Shown in pieces: positions 34,273-43,283 of a stretch of 64,000 nucleotides of DNA. This DNA comes from Lachnospiraceae bacterium (lineage in GTDB: Bacteria; Bacillota; Clostridia; Lachnospirales; Lachnospiraceae). The stretch covers positions 62,001 to 126,000 of the forward strand of contig JAJQDE010000024.1 in the NCBI GenBank assembly GCA_021202335.1, given 5' to 3'. Made by a program: the position numbers and the translations under genes. The notes beneath the pieces were generated by a model that worked only from the letters and a program-made list of their open reading frames with translations, was not told the DNA's origin and did no database searches. Position 1 is the stretch's first letter. Every line of letters starts with the position of its first letter.

Positions 34273-34839
34273 ATGGGGAAAATTACTGTAGAGGAATGTA
34301 GGGCAGACGGAATGGTTATTGAGGGCTTAAAGGTTGTCATGCCGCAGGTGTTTGAGGATAACAGAGGCTATTTTATGGAAACCTACAATTATAATGATTT
34401 CAAGGCGGCAGGTATCGACAACGTGTTTGTGCAGGACAACCAGTCGGCGTCTAAAAAGGGCGTGTTGCGCGGGCTTCATTTTCAGAAGGAATTTCCGCAG
34501 GACAAGCTTGTGCGCGTGGTGCGCGGCGAAGTCTTTGACGTGGCTGTCGATTTAAGGGAAGGTTCAAAAACGTACGGAAAATGGTACGGCGTGCTTTTGA
34601 CGGAGGAAAATAAAAAGCAGTTTTTTATCCCGAAAAATTTTGCGCACGGCTTTCTCGTGCTGTCGGACTATGCGGAGTTTTGCTATAAATGCACGGACTT
34701 TTACCATCCAAACGATGAGGGCGGTCTTTTGTGGAACGACCCTGAGATTGGAGTGGAGTGGCCTGTTCCGGAGGGAATGGAGCTTACGCTGTCCGAGAAG
34801 GACAAAAAATGGGGAACCTTAAAGGAATATAAAAGATGA
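34273..34839 (+). CDS. rmlC: dTDP-4-dehydrorhamnose 3,5-epimerase
   Basis: A 188-residue cupin enzyme for step three of dTDP-L-rhamnose synthesis. It has DNRGYFMETYN, VLRGLHFQ containing the active-site histidine, VFDVAVDLREGS and FAHGFLVLSDYAEFCYKC. ATG 34273 is chosen behind TGGAGG (34261-34266). The final enzyme RmlD is not in this window. The stop overlaps the ABC permease start (ATGA), linking rhamnose supply to polymer export. Confidence 0.96.
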   Translation: MGKITVEECRADGMVIEGLKVVMPQVFEDNRGYFMETYNYNDFKAAGIDNVFVQDNQSASKKGVLRGLHFQKEFPQDKLVRVVRGEVFDVAVDLREGSKTYGKWYGVLLTEENKKQFFIPKNFAHGFLVLSDYAEFCYKCTDFYHPNDEGGLLWNDPEIGVEWPVPEGMELTLSEKDKKWGTLKEYKR

Positions 34840-35636
34840 GCTTAGGGCAGTCAGGACGGCTTATTTGGAAGCTTGCAAAAAATGATTTCAAAAACCGCTA
34901 TGCAGGCTCGTATTTTGGAAGAATTTGGGCATTTGTGCAGCCTGTCGTCACGGTTTTGCTGTATTGGTTTGTGTTCGGGCATGTCATGATGCAGGACAAG
35001 AAGGAAATTCTGACTGCGGGAGTGGAAGCGCCTTATGTGCTTTGGCTTACCGCAGGGCTGGTGCCGTGGTTTTATTTCAGCGAGGCGCTCAACAACGGCA
35101 CTACGTCATTGATGGAATACAGCTACCTTGTGAAAAAGGTGGTGTTCAGGATAAGCATTATACCTGTTGTAAAGCTTATCGCGGCATTGTTCACCCATCT
35201 CTTTTTTGTGTGTTTTTTGCTGGCAGTGTATTTCTGCTATGGCTATAAGCCGGAGATTTACCTGCTGCAGCTTCCCTACTATACACTTTGCATCTTTATG
35301 CTTGTGCTGGCGCTCAGCTACAGCACGTGCGCAATCGTGATATTTTTCAGGGACTTGCTGCAGATTATCAATATCTGCCTTCAGGCGGGCATGTGGGCGA
35401 CCCCGATTTTGTGGAACATATCGCTTTTGGGCGACGGGACGCTTCTGCAGCGCATCTTAAAATGCAATCCGCTGTTTTATATTGTGGACGGCTATCGCAA
35501 CGCCATGTTTGGCAGGAAATGGTTTTGGGAGGACATGGGTGCGACCGTGTATTTTTGGGTGGTGACGGCAGCGCTGTTTGTAATCGGCGCACATATTTTT
35601 AACAGATTAAAGGTACACTTCGCGGATGTGTTGTGA
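34836..35636 (+). CDS. Polysaccharide ABC transporter permease (Wzm/TagG/RgpC-like)
   Basis: A 266-residue ABC-2-type permease with six helices. The N-terminal cytoplasmic helix LAKNDFKNRYAGSYFGRIWA and FVQPVVTVLLYWFVFG match exporters of O-antigen, teichoic acid and rhamnose polysaccharide. It pairs with the ATPase at 35661. It would export the completed lipid-linked polymer made by the enzymes of 37001-45257. Confidence 0.95.
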   Translation: MSLGQSGRLIWKLAKNDFKNRYAGSYFGRIWAFVQPVVTVLLYWFVFGHVMMQDKKEILTAGVEAPYVLWLTAGLVPWFYFSEALNNGTTSLMEYSYLVKKVVFRISIIPVVKLIAALFTHLFFVCFLLAVYFCYGYKPEIYLLQLPYYTLCIFMLVLALSYSTCAIVIFFRDLLQIINICLQAGMWATPILWNISLLGDGTLLQRILKCNPLFYIVDGYRNAMFGRKWFWEDMGATVYFWVVTAALFVIGAHIFNRLKVHFADVL

Positions 35637-35660
35637 GACCGGTATTAAGAGGTTACGGGC

Positions 35661-36977
35661 ATGGAAGAGAACAGGGAGCATACCTTGGCTGCGGCTTCTG
35701 CGGCGATTGAGGTCAAAAATGTATCGAAGGCGTATAAGCTGTACAACAGGCAGAGGGACAGGCTGCTTGAGGCGCTCGGGCTGACAAAAAAGAAGCGCTA
35801 TGCGGAGCATTTTGCGCTTTCTGATGTGAGCTTTGACGTGAAGCAGGGCGAGTGCCTGGGGATTATCGGCACAAACGGTTCCGGAAAATCCACGATTTTA
35901 AAGATTATCACAGGCGTCTTGAATCCCACGAGCGGAACCGTGAACGTAAACGGCAGGATTTCCGCCCTGCTTGAGCTTGGCGCGGGCTTTAATCAGGAAT
36001 ACTCCGGAATGGAAAACGTTTATCTGAACGGCACCATGAACGGCTTTACGGAGCAGGAGATTAAGGCAAGGATTCCGGATATTTTGGATTTTGCGGATAT
36101 CGGCGATTATGTGTATCAGCCCGTAAAGACATATTCGAGCGGAATGTTTGTGCGTCTTGCCTTTTCCGTCGCAATCAATATCGATCCGGAGATTTTGATT
36201 GTCGATGAGGCTCTTTCCGTGGGTGATGTGTTTTTTCAGGCAAAGTGCTACCATAAATTTGAGGAGTTTAAAAAGCAGGGAAAAACCATTCTCATTGTAA
36301 GCCACGATTTGAGCAGCATTGCAAAATACTGCGACAGGGTGCTTCTGCTGAATCAGGGGATTAAGCTTGGCGAGGGTATGCCAAAGGAAATGATTGACGA
36401 TTACAAGCGCGTGCTGGTAGGGCAGTATGAGCTTCCGCCGTCCAAATCCGACCAAAGCCTTTTAAACGACAGTGAGCTTCGGGAGGCGGCAGGCAAAAAA
36501 AGCAGGGCGTCAGGAGCGGAAGGGCAAAAAACACTGGAGTATGGCACAAAGGAAGCGGAGATTGAGGAATTTTATGTGCTCGACGGGCAGGGAATACGCA
36601 CGAACACGATTCTTAAGGGCGCGGAATTCGGCATACACATGAGAGTGCGCTTCCACAGCGACATCTCTGCGCCGATTTTTGCGTTTTCGATTAAGACGGC
36701 GAGAGGAACGGAAATCACGGGCACGAATACCATGTTTGAGAAGGCGTTTTTGGAGCCGGTAAGTGCGGGGACAGTGAAAGCGGTGAGCTTTACGCAGAAA
36801 ATGTCGCTGCAGGGCGGCACATACCTCATATCCTTTGGCGTTACGGGCTACAACGGAAATGATTTTGAGGTGTATCACAGGCTTTACGACGCGCTTGACG
36901 TGACGGTGATTTCCGACAAGGACACAGTGGGCTACTACGATATGGATTCCACGGTGTCGGTGACGGACGCCACATAA
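35661..36977 (+). CDS. Polysaccharide ABC transporter ATPase with C-terminal glycan-binding domain (Wzt-like)
   Basis: A 438-residue ATPase. Walker A GTNGSGKST (70-78), the signature region TYSSGM, Walker B ILIVDEALSVGD (178-189). After a low-complexity linker (about 255-300) comes a C-terminal domain (about 300-430) like the Wzt C-terminal beta-sandwich, which in E. coli O9a-type systems reads the capped end of the glycan before export. The long form matters: RgpD/TagH-like versions usually lack this reader, and the next gene encodes a possible cap-forming enzyme. Confidence 0.93.
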   Translation: MEENREHTLAAASAAIEVKNVSKAYKLYNRQRDRLLEALGLTKKKRYAEHFALSDVSFDVKQGECLGIIGTNGSGKSTILKIITGVLNPTSGTVNVNGRISALLELGAGFNQEYSGMENVYLNGTMNGFTEQEIKARIPDILDFADIGDYVYQPVKTYSSGMFVRLAFSVAINIDPEILIVDEALSVGDVFFQAKCYHKFEEFKKQGKTILIVSHDLSSIAKYCDRVLLLNQGIKLGEGMPKEMIDDYKRVLVGQYELPPSKSDQSLLNDSELREAAGKKSRASGAEGQKTLEYGTKEAEIEEFYVLDGQGIRTNTILKGAEFGIHMRVRFHSDISAPIFAFSIKTARGTEITGTNTMFEKAFLEPVSAGTVKAVSFTQKMSLQGGTYLISFGVTGYNGNDFEVYHRLYDALDVTVISDKDTVGYYDMDSTVSVTDAT

Positions 36978-37000
36978 AACGCTCAGGAATGGAGAATTGT

Positions 37001-39094
37001 ATGCAGAACATGGAAAAGGTGGGAAAGGTCACGCTTGACCTGACTGATTACCCGGGGCAGGACTTTTATACGGACGGTGCGGTTGAGGATGAGCTGCTCG
37101 ATATTGTCAAAAATCATCAGGAATCCGAGTTTATGCGTATTATTGCGGAGAAGAAAAGCTGGCCGGTTTTCTATCATCTTTCGCCCTTCCGCACGAATAT
37201 CATAGACTGGCTTCCGTTCAAAAAGACGGATAAGGTGATTGAAATAGGCTCGGGCTGCGGCGCGATTACGGGTGCGCTTGCAAGACGCGCGGGAAGCGTT
37301 ACGTGTATCGACTTATCGAAAAAGCGGAGCCTTGTGAATGCATACAGGAACCGGGAGCAGGGCAACATTACGATAAAGGTAGGAAATTTCAGGGATATCG
37401 AGCCGCACCTTGATGATGATTTTGACTATGTGCTGCTCATCGGCGTTTTTGAGTATGGACAGGCTTATATCGGCGGCAGCGCTCCCTATGAGGATTTCAT
37501 GCGTATCTGCAGCCGCCACAGGAAGCCGGACGGCAGGCTTATCATTGCAATCGAGAATAAATTCGGCTTAAAATACTGGGCGGGCTGCCGAGAGGATCAT
37601 TTGGGAACCTATTTTTCCGGGCTTGAGGGCTACCGGGAGGGAGGGTCCGCAAGAACCTTTACAAGGCACGGGCTTGAGGCTGTTATGGAGCGCGTGGGAA
37701 TACATGAATATTCCTTTTATTATCCGTATCCTGATTATAAATTCATGACGACAATCTATTCGGACGGATATCTTCCCAAAAAGGGCGAGCTGTCCAATAA
37801 TCTTAGGAATTTTGACAGAGAGAGGCTGCTTTTGTTTGACGAAAGGCAGGTGTTTGACCAAATCGTGGAGGAAGGGGAATTCCCGCTTTTTTCAAATTCC
37901 TATCTTTTGGTTATCGGGGAAGCGCCGGATGTGCTCTACACCAAATTTTCAAATGACAGAGCGCCCGAGCGCGCGATTTTGACAAGGATGGTGAGAACCG
38001 CACAAAACGGTATTGAGGTGAGAAAGCTCCCATGTACGGAAGCAGCGTGCGGCCATGTAAAAAATATGCAGAGAGCCTGCGGACTTTTGACAAAGCGCTA
38101 TGAGGGTACTAAAATAGATATTAACAGGTGCAGCGCAAGCGGGGAAGATATTGAAAAGGGGCTTAGCTTTGAATATTGCGGCGGCGTGACGCTGGAGTCG
38201 ATGCTTGACGGCTGTCTGGAAAGAGGGGATATGCAGGGCTTCAGGTCGCTTGTCAGCGAATATATGGAGTGGCTTTCATACGGCGAAGCGGCGGGGGATG
38301 AGAACGCTGTTTCAAATATTGACTTTATTTTTCCGAATATCCTTGTGGACGGTGAAAAGTGGCATGTGATTGACTATGAGTGGACATTTGAAGAAAAAAT
38401 CCCGGCAAAGGATATAGCGTTCCGGGCATTTTATAATTATACGCTGGGCGGCGAAGCGCGGGAGGGCTGTAAGGAGCTTTTGTTTAGAGAGATTTTGGGG
38501 CTTTCCGATGAGGAGCTTGCAAGAGCGGAGCGCGCGGAGCGAGAGCTGCAAGACCGCGTAAACGCGGGGAGCGTGTCCGTAAACGGCATGCGTGAGCTGA
38601 TCGGCAACCGCGCATACGAGCTTTCGGGGATGCTGAGCCTTTGCCACTATGCGGACGCCAAATTCGTGGCGCAGCTTTACTTTGACTATGGCGGGGGATT
38701 TTGCGAGGAAAGCTCAGTCAAGCTTAGGGACTGCTATTTTGCGCAAAAGGATTTGCGCTTCTCGTATGATGTTCCGGCGGACGCGGTGCGCGTGCGCATC
38801 GATCCCTGCTCGTACATGTGTACCGTAAGCATACGCAGCATCATGCTGGGGGATAAGCTGTATGTGGGGGAGGACATGGAAACAAACGGCTTTTGGCACT
38901 CGTGCGGAAGCCTTATCTTTGACAATGAGGATCCGAATATAACGATAGATACGCCGGGCGGGGGAAGGCTCTGCGTTGATATGGAGGTTATGGAGCTGCC
39001 CGAAATTCTTGCAAAAGGGGTTGTGCAGGCAGGAAGAAGGCAGAGCGTCCCGGAAAGGGCGAAAAAATATATCAAACAAAAGCTGAAGGCTTGA
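37001..39094 (+). CDS. SAM methyltransferase / kinase-like fusion, possible glycan chain terminator (WbdD-like)
   Basis: A 697-residue protein with three parts. Residues 50-245 are a class I methyltransferase with KVIEIGSGCGAITGALA (about 78-94) and IDLSKKR. Residues 310-510 look like a small-molecule/protein kinase fold: a VRKL lysine near 342, a catalytic-loop-like IDFIFPNIL (D441, N446) and IDYEW (D458) as the metal aspartate. The last 150 residues form a beta-rich domain. E. coli WbdD, which ends polymannose chains by phosphorylation and methylation, has the same order of methyltransferase then kinase. Its place after a Wzt with a reader domain supports that role. ATG 37001 follows GGAG (36991-36994). 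Confidence 0.72.
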   Translation: MQNMEKVGKVTLDLTDYPGQDFYTDGAVEDELLDIVKNHQESEFMRIIAEKKSWPVFYHLSPFRTNIIDWLPFKKTDKVIEIGSGCGAITGALARRAGSVTCIDLSKKRSLVNAYRNREQGNITIKVGNFRDIEPHLDDDFDYVLLIGVFEYGQAYIGGSAPYEDFMRICSRHRKPDGRLIIAIENKFGLKYWAGCREDHLGTYFSGLEGYREGGSARTFTRHGLEAVMERVGIHEYSFYYPYPDYKFMTTIYSDGYLPKKGELSNNLRNFDRERLLLFDERQVFDQIVEEGEFPLFSNSYLLVIGEAPDVLYTKFSNDRAPERAILTRMVRTAQNGIEVRKLPCTEAACGHVKNMQRACGLLTKRYEGTKIDINRCSASGEDIEKGLSFEYCGGVTLESMLDGCLERGDMQGFRSLVSEYMEWLSYGEAAGDENAVSNIDFIFPNILVDGEKWHVIDYEWTFEEKIPAKDIAFRAFYNYTLGGEAREGCKELLFREILGLSDEELARAERAERELQDRVNAGSVSVNGMRELIGNRAYELSGMLSLCHYADAKFVAQLYFDYGGGFCEESSVKLRDCYFAQKDLRFSYDVPADAVRVRIDPCSYMCTVSIRSIMLGDKLYVGEDMETNGFWHSCGSLIFDNEDPNITIDTPGGGRLCVDMEVMELPEILAKGVVQAGRRQSVPERAKKYIKQKLKA

Positions 39095-39120
39095 TACCGG
39101 ATATGGGGATGGGGATAGGC

Positions 39121-41181
39121 ATGTTAGACAAAGTGAAGGGTATTTTACAGAGGAAATTGTATAAGAGATGCAGGGAAGAATATGACAGCGAGCTGCGCAG
39201 CCAGACGGATCCGTATCTTTTGTGGATTAAGGAGAATGAGAATACGGCGGGCGGGAGCGCGGAGGAGTCTTATCCGTCGCTCGGCGTGGTTTATATGGAA
39301 AATTGCGGGAGCGCTTTTTCCATTGCGGATTATAATAAGGAATTTCTCCTCTTTGTGTCGGGGGACGGAAGGATTGCGGTAAACGCCTTTCGGGAGGTTA
39401 TGCGGTATTTTGACACCCATAAGGCTGTAAACATCGTGTATGCGGACGAGGATGTCTGGCGAATCTGCAGCGATGATAAGGAACAGGATGCGGACGATGA
39501 GAACGCTCACCGCATCTTTCCGTGGACAAAACCGATGTGGTCGCCTGATACGCTGTTTTCCTTTTTTTATTTTGGAAATATTTTTGCCATAAGGAGAGAA
39601 GCCCTGACAGGCATTGAATGGCTTGGAGATGCGGATTACAGGAAAAATATCTATGATTTTATTTTAAAGGCGACGGAGAACTCCGGCAGACCCGGGCATA
39701 TAGAGAAGGTGCTTTTCCATGCATACAGGCGGGGCGAAAACCGCAGGGCTGTTGAGGAGGAGCTTATGCACTCCACGGACTTTATCGGAGCGGGACCGGG
39801 CTATGATGCAATCAGGGAGGCGGCTATGGCGCGGCGCGGGATTAAAGGGCACATGGCGGCGGATGCGCGGACGGGTATTTCATATCCGCTTTATCAGCCT
39901 GACAATGAGCCGCTTGTAAGCATCGTCATTCCCTCCAAGGACAATCAGGACGTATTGAAGCAGTGCATACGCTCCATTTATGCGCATACCGATTACAAAA
40001 GCTTTGAGATTATTGTGGTGGATAACGGCAGCACGGCGAGGGTGCGCATCGGATTGGAAAATTTTAAGCAGGAGTGCCCGTTTACGTACCTGTATGTGCC
40101 GATGGACTTTAATTTTTCGCGCATGTGCAATATCGGCGTGAGGGAGGCAAAGGGGGAGTATGTTCTTTTGCTGAACGATGATATGGAGGCGATAGATGGC
40201 AGCTGGCTTTCAAGAATGGTGGGGCAGGCGTCGCTTGCGCATGTCGGCGCGGTGGGCGCGAAGCTTTTATATCCCGGCTCCGCCAAAATACAGCATGCGG
40301 GGATTACCAACACCGTTTCGGGTCCGGGGCACAAGCTTAAGGGGCTTGATGACGGCGTTTCGTATTATTACGGCAGAAACCGCTTTGTTTATGACATGAT
40401 AGGCGTGACGGCGGCGTGCCTTTTGATGCGCAGAGATTGTTATGTGGCGCTGGGAGGTCTTTTTGAGGGGCTTGCGGTGGCATATAATGATGTGGATTTG
40501 TGTTTTCGGCTCTGCGGCAGGGGGCTTTACAATGTGCAGCGAAATGACGCGGTGCTCTATCATCATGAGTCGCTGAGCCGCGGCGACGATATGCAGGATG
40601 AAGGTAAGCTTAAGCGTCTGATGGAGGAGAAAAATCTCCTGTATAAGCGGCATAAGAAATTTTTCAGGCAGGATCCTTTTATCGGCACGCTTATGAACAG
40701 CGGCGACCCTGAGTACGCCTGCCGGTGGCTTGAGGGCTATGAGCTGGTGAACCTTTCGGACTGTGACGACAGGCTGACTGAGGGTAAGAGGCTTCCCGAC
40801 GTTGGTTCCATGAACAACGCAATCATGATTGTGGTGGAGGACTGTGGAAGGGAAAGCTTTGGAGAGGGCAGGAGAACCTACTATCTCATAAAGGGCTGGG
40901 CTTATGTGCCGGGGGCTGACAATGCGCGCTATAAATTCAAAATGCTTTTGGTAAACAGCGCGGGAAAGGTGTGGGAGCTGCCCGTGCAGAAGCGTTACCG
41001 GAAGGATGTTGCGGCAATCCTGCCGGATGAAACAAATGTGGAGCTTACGGGCTTTTGCAGTTGGATTTTTGAGGGGACGCTTGCGCCTGACACTTACGAG
41101 CTTTGGATGACAGCGAAGGACTGCTGTTCAAGGCAGCGTCTGTATAGGAATATGGAAAAGAAGCTGGTTATTGAGAAATAA
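39121..41181 (+). CDS. Large GT2 glycosyltransferase with accessory domains
   Basis: A 686-residue protein. A first region (about 20-240) looks like a worn GT2 domain: YADEDVW is kept but the nucleotide-binding front strand is not. A complete GT2 domain follows (about 260-510): SIVIPSKDN, IVVDNGS, LLLNDDME, and the AYNDVDLCFRL acceptor-side motif. A C-terminal beta domain (about 580-686; LIKGWAYVPGADNARYKF) is shared with the next gene product. These enzymes extend rhamnan- or mannan-like polymers. ATG 39121 is my choice (GGGG at 39111-39114); earlier ATGs exist at 39103 and 39109. Confidence 0.85.
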   Translation: MLDKVKGILQRKLYKRCREEYDSELRSQTDPYLLWIKENENTAGGSAEESYPSLGVVYMENCGSAFSIADYNKEFLLFVSGDGRIAVNAFREVMRYFDTHKAVNIVYADEDVWRICSDDKEQDADDENAHRIFPWTKPMWSPDTLFSFFYFGNIFAIRREALTGIEWLGDADYRKNIYDFILKATENSGRPGHIEKVLFHAYRRGENRRAVEEELMHSTDFIGAGPGYDAIREAAMARRGIKGHMAADARTGISYPLYQPDNEPLVSIVIPSKDNQDVLKQCIRSIYAHTDYKSFEIIVVDNGSTARVRIGLENFKQECPFTYLYVPMDFNFSRMCNIGVREAKGEYVLLLNDDMEAIDGSWLSRMVGQASLAHVGAVGAKLLYPGSAKIQHAGITNTVSGPGHKLKGLDDGVSYYYGRNRFVYDMIGVTAACLLMRRDCYVALGGLFEGLAVAYNDVDLCFRLCGRGLYNVQRNDAVLYHHESLSRGDDMQDEGKLKRLMEEKNLLYKRHKKFFRQDPFIGTLMNSGDPEYACRWLEGYELVNLSDCDDRLTEGKRLPDVGSMNNAIMIVVEDCGRESFGEGRRTYYLIKGWAYVPGADNARYKFKMLLVNSAGKVWELPVQKRYRKDVAAILPDETNVELTGFCSWIFEGTLAPDTYELWMTAKDCCSRQRLYRNMEKKLVIEK

Positions 41182-41215
41182 TGCAAAACCGTTATGAGCA
41201 AAGGTGATAAAAGCT

Positions 41216-43225
41216 ATGACAGACTACCAAAAAGAACTGTTTGCCCAAAAGACGCCGTATCTGCAATGGCTTCGGGGCAGGAATACCGCAGGAACCTATG
41301 CCGCTTCAGATATAGGGGAACAGCTATGCGTGTTTTCCTTTTCTTCGTGTGAGGACAGCGTGGAGGCTGTGATTGGCGCAAAGGCGGACAGGGAAAAGGA
41401 TTATTTGTTCATAAACCGGGACGGCAGACTGTGCGAGGGAGCGCGCGGGCTGATAGCCGAAAGCCTTTTAAATAACCCGCAGGCGCTTGCGGTGTATGCC
41501 GACGAGGATTACTTCGGGACGCTGCAGGAGCTTTATCATATTGATGGGGACGGGTTTGGGTCGGAGGTGACTTCGGAATATGAAAAGAGTGAGGACGGCC
41601 TTTACAGAGGAGAGCCGTGGTTCAAGCCGGATTTTTCGCCCGACACGTTGGAATCGTTTTTTTATATCGGTAATGTTTTTGCCGTAAGGGGCAGTGTAAT
41701 CGCGGATGCTTCCCCCCAAATTTCTTTTTGCGACCTTATGCGGGGCATTTCGCGCAGGATAACGGCAGAAAGCGCAGGCTCTTTTGAACACGGCAGGGAG
41801 CGGCTTTTGCATATTCCGGAGGTGCTCTACACCAACAACCGCCTTGCCAAAAAGGATGTGCTTGAGGGCTTTTGTGAAAGCGCGCCGCCATGCACTTATG
41901 CGGATATTGGAAGGTTTTCCGTGATCATTCCGTCGAAGGATAACCCAAAGGCGCTGAAGGAATGTATCGGCAGCCTTGAACGATGCTTTGCGCGGGATAA
42001 GGATGACGCTCCGGATTATGAGCTGATAGTGGTTGATAACGGCAGCATGGATGAAAACCGCGCAGAAATTGAGCGCTTTTTGAATGACAGGGGCTACGGG
42101 TACATTTTCCGCAGAATGGAGTTTAACTTTTCTGCGATGTGCAATTTAGGCGCGGTCGGGGCAACAGGGGAGCTTCTGCTGTTTTTGAATGACGATGTTA
42201 CGTGTCCGGAGGGGCAAAACGGCGCATGGCTAAAAAAAATGCTGTGTTATGCGTCGAAAGCGCATGTCGGCGCGGTCGGGATAAAGCTTCGCTATCCGGG
42301 AGGCGATTTGCTGCAGCACACCGGTATAACGAATATGGGCGTCGGCCCCGCGCATAAGCTTGGCGGCGTTTCCGATGCCGGAAATCTGTATCACGGTCAT
42401 AATCTTGCGGACGGCGATATGCTTGCGGTGACAGCGGCGTGCATGGCGATATCGCGTGAAAAATGGGAGCGCGCGGGAGGTTTTGACGAGGAGCTTGGCG
42501 TGGCGTATAACGATGTGGAGCTGTGCTTTCGCCTGTATCGCTCAGGTCTGTACAACGTGCAGGTAAACAGTGAATTTCTAATCCATCATGAGTCGTTAAG
42601 CCGGGGCGGCGACACCTCTGAGGAAAAAAGAAAGCGGCTTTTTTCGGAAATGCGGAAGTTGTATGAAAAGCATCCTTGGGCAAAGGCCTTTGACCCGTTT
42701 TACAGTCCGAATTTGGTGCAGTGGGAGAAGGATGCTTTGTATAACGTGTGCTGCCAATACCCCTTCGACAAAATCGTGAAGCCTGAGGCGCTCACGAGTA
42801 AAGAATTACACTTGTTACTTAAACAAAAAAGGCGCGAAAGCGCCGCTAAAAAAAGAGGGAAAGCGTTTGAAAGGCTTTATGATAAGCTGACGGGCGCGGG
42901 ACGCCATATGCTTACCATAGACAGCGTTGAGGTCAGCGGGAATGTGATGACGGTGACAGGCTGGCATGTGATGCGGGGAAGCGACAACGCGCGGCTTGTA
43001 AAAAGGCTTTGGCTGTACAATGCCGACAGGCTCTATGAGGCGAGGCTGCATCCTAAGCTGCGTGAGGACGCGGAGGCGCTTTTTGCGGCAGAGAGGGACA
43101 CCGTAAACACTGCGCTTTCGGGAATATGCGCAAGGCTTGATATATCAGAGCTTGCCGGTGATGAATATAAAATAGCAATCGTTGTGGAATGTGGCGGCAG
43201 GAGGAGCGTAAGCTTTGCCGATTGA
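41216..43225 (+). CDS. Large GT2 glycosyltransferase with accessory domains (paralogue)
   Basis: A 669-residue paralogue of the preceding protein with the same plan: worn front domain with VYADEDYFG, a full GT2 domain (SVIIPSKDN, IVVDNGSMDENR, LFLNDDV, AYNDVELCFRL, HHESLSRGGD) and a C-terminal beta domain beginning near TGWHVMRGSDNAR. ATG 41216 is preferred because AAAGGTG (41199-41205) acts as ribosome site; GTG 41204 overlaps it. It probably adds a different residue or linkage of the same polymer. Confidence 0.85.
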   Translation: MTDYQKELFAQKTPYLQWLRGRNTAGTYAASDIGEQLCVFSFSSCEDSVEAVIGAKADREKDYLFINRDGRLCEGARGLIAESLLNNPQALAVYADEDYFGTLQELYHIDGDGFGSEVTSEYEKSEDGLYRGEPWFKPDFSPDTLESFFYIGNVFAVRGSVIADASPQISFCDLMRGISRRITAESAGSFEHGRERLLHIPEVLYTNNRLAKKDVLEGFCESAPPCTYADIGRFSVIIPSKDNPKALKECIGSLERCFARDKDDAPDYELIVVDNGSMDENRAEIERFLNDRGYGYIFRRMEFNFSAMCNLGAVGATGELLLFLNDDVTCPEGQNGAWLKKMLCYASKAHVGAVGIKLRYPGGDLLQHTGITNMGVGPAHKLGGVSDAGNLYHGHNLADGDMLAVTAACMAISREKWERAGGFDEELGVAYNDVELCFRLYRSGLYNVQVNSEFLIHHESLSRGGDTSEEKRKRLFSEMRKLYEKHPWAKAFDPFYSPNLVQWEKDALYNVCCQYPFDKIVKPEALTSKELHLLLKQKRRESAAKKRGKAFERLYDKLTGAGRHMLTIDSVEVSGNVMTVTGWHVMRGSDNARLVKRLWLYNADRLYEARLHPKLREDAEALFAAERDTVNTALSGICARLDISELAGDEYKIAIVVECGGRRSVSFAD

Positions 43226-43283
43226 CTGCGCCCCGCGGCGTCATGCCCGGAAGCGGAAAATATAAGGAAAGGCCGGTAGGAAA

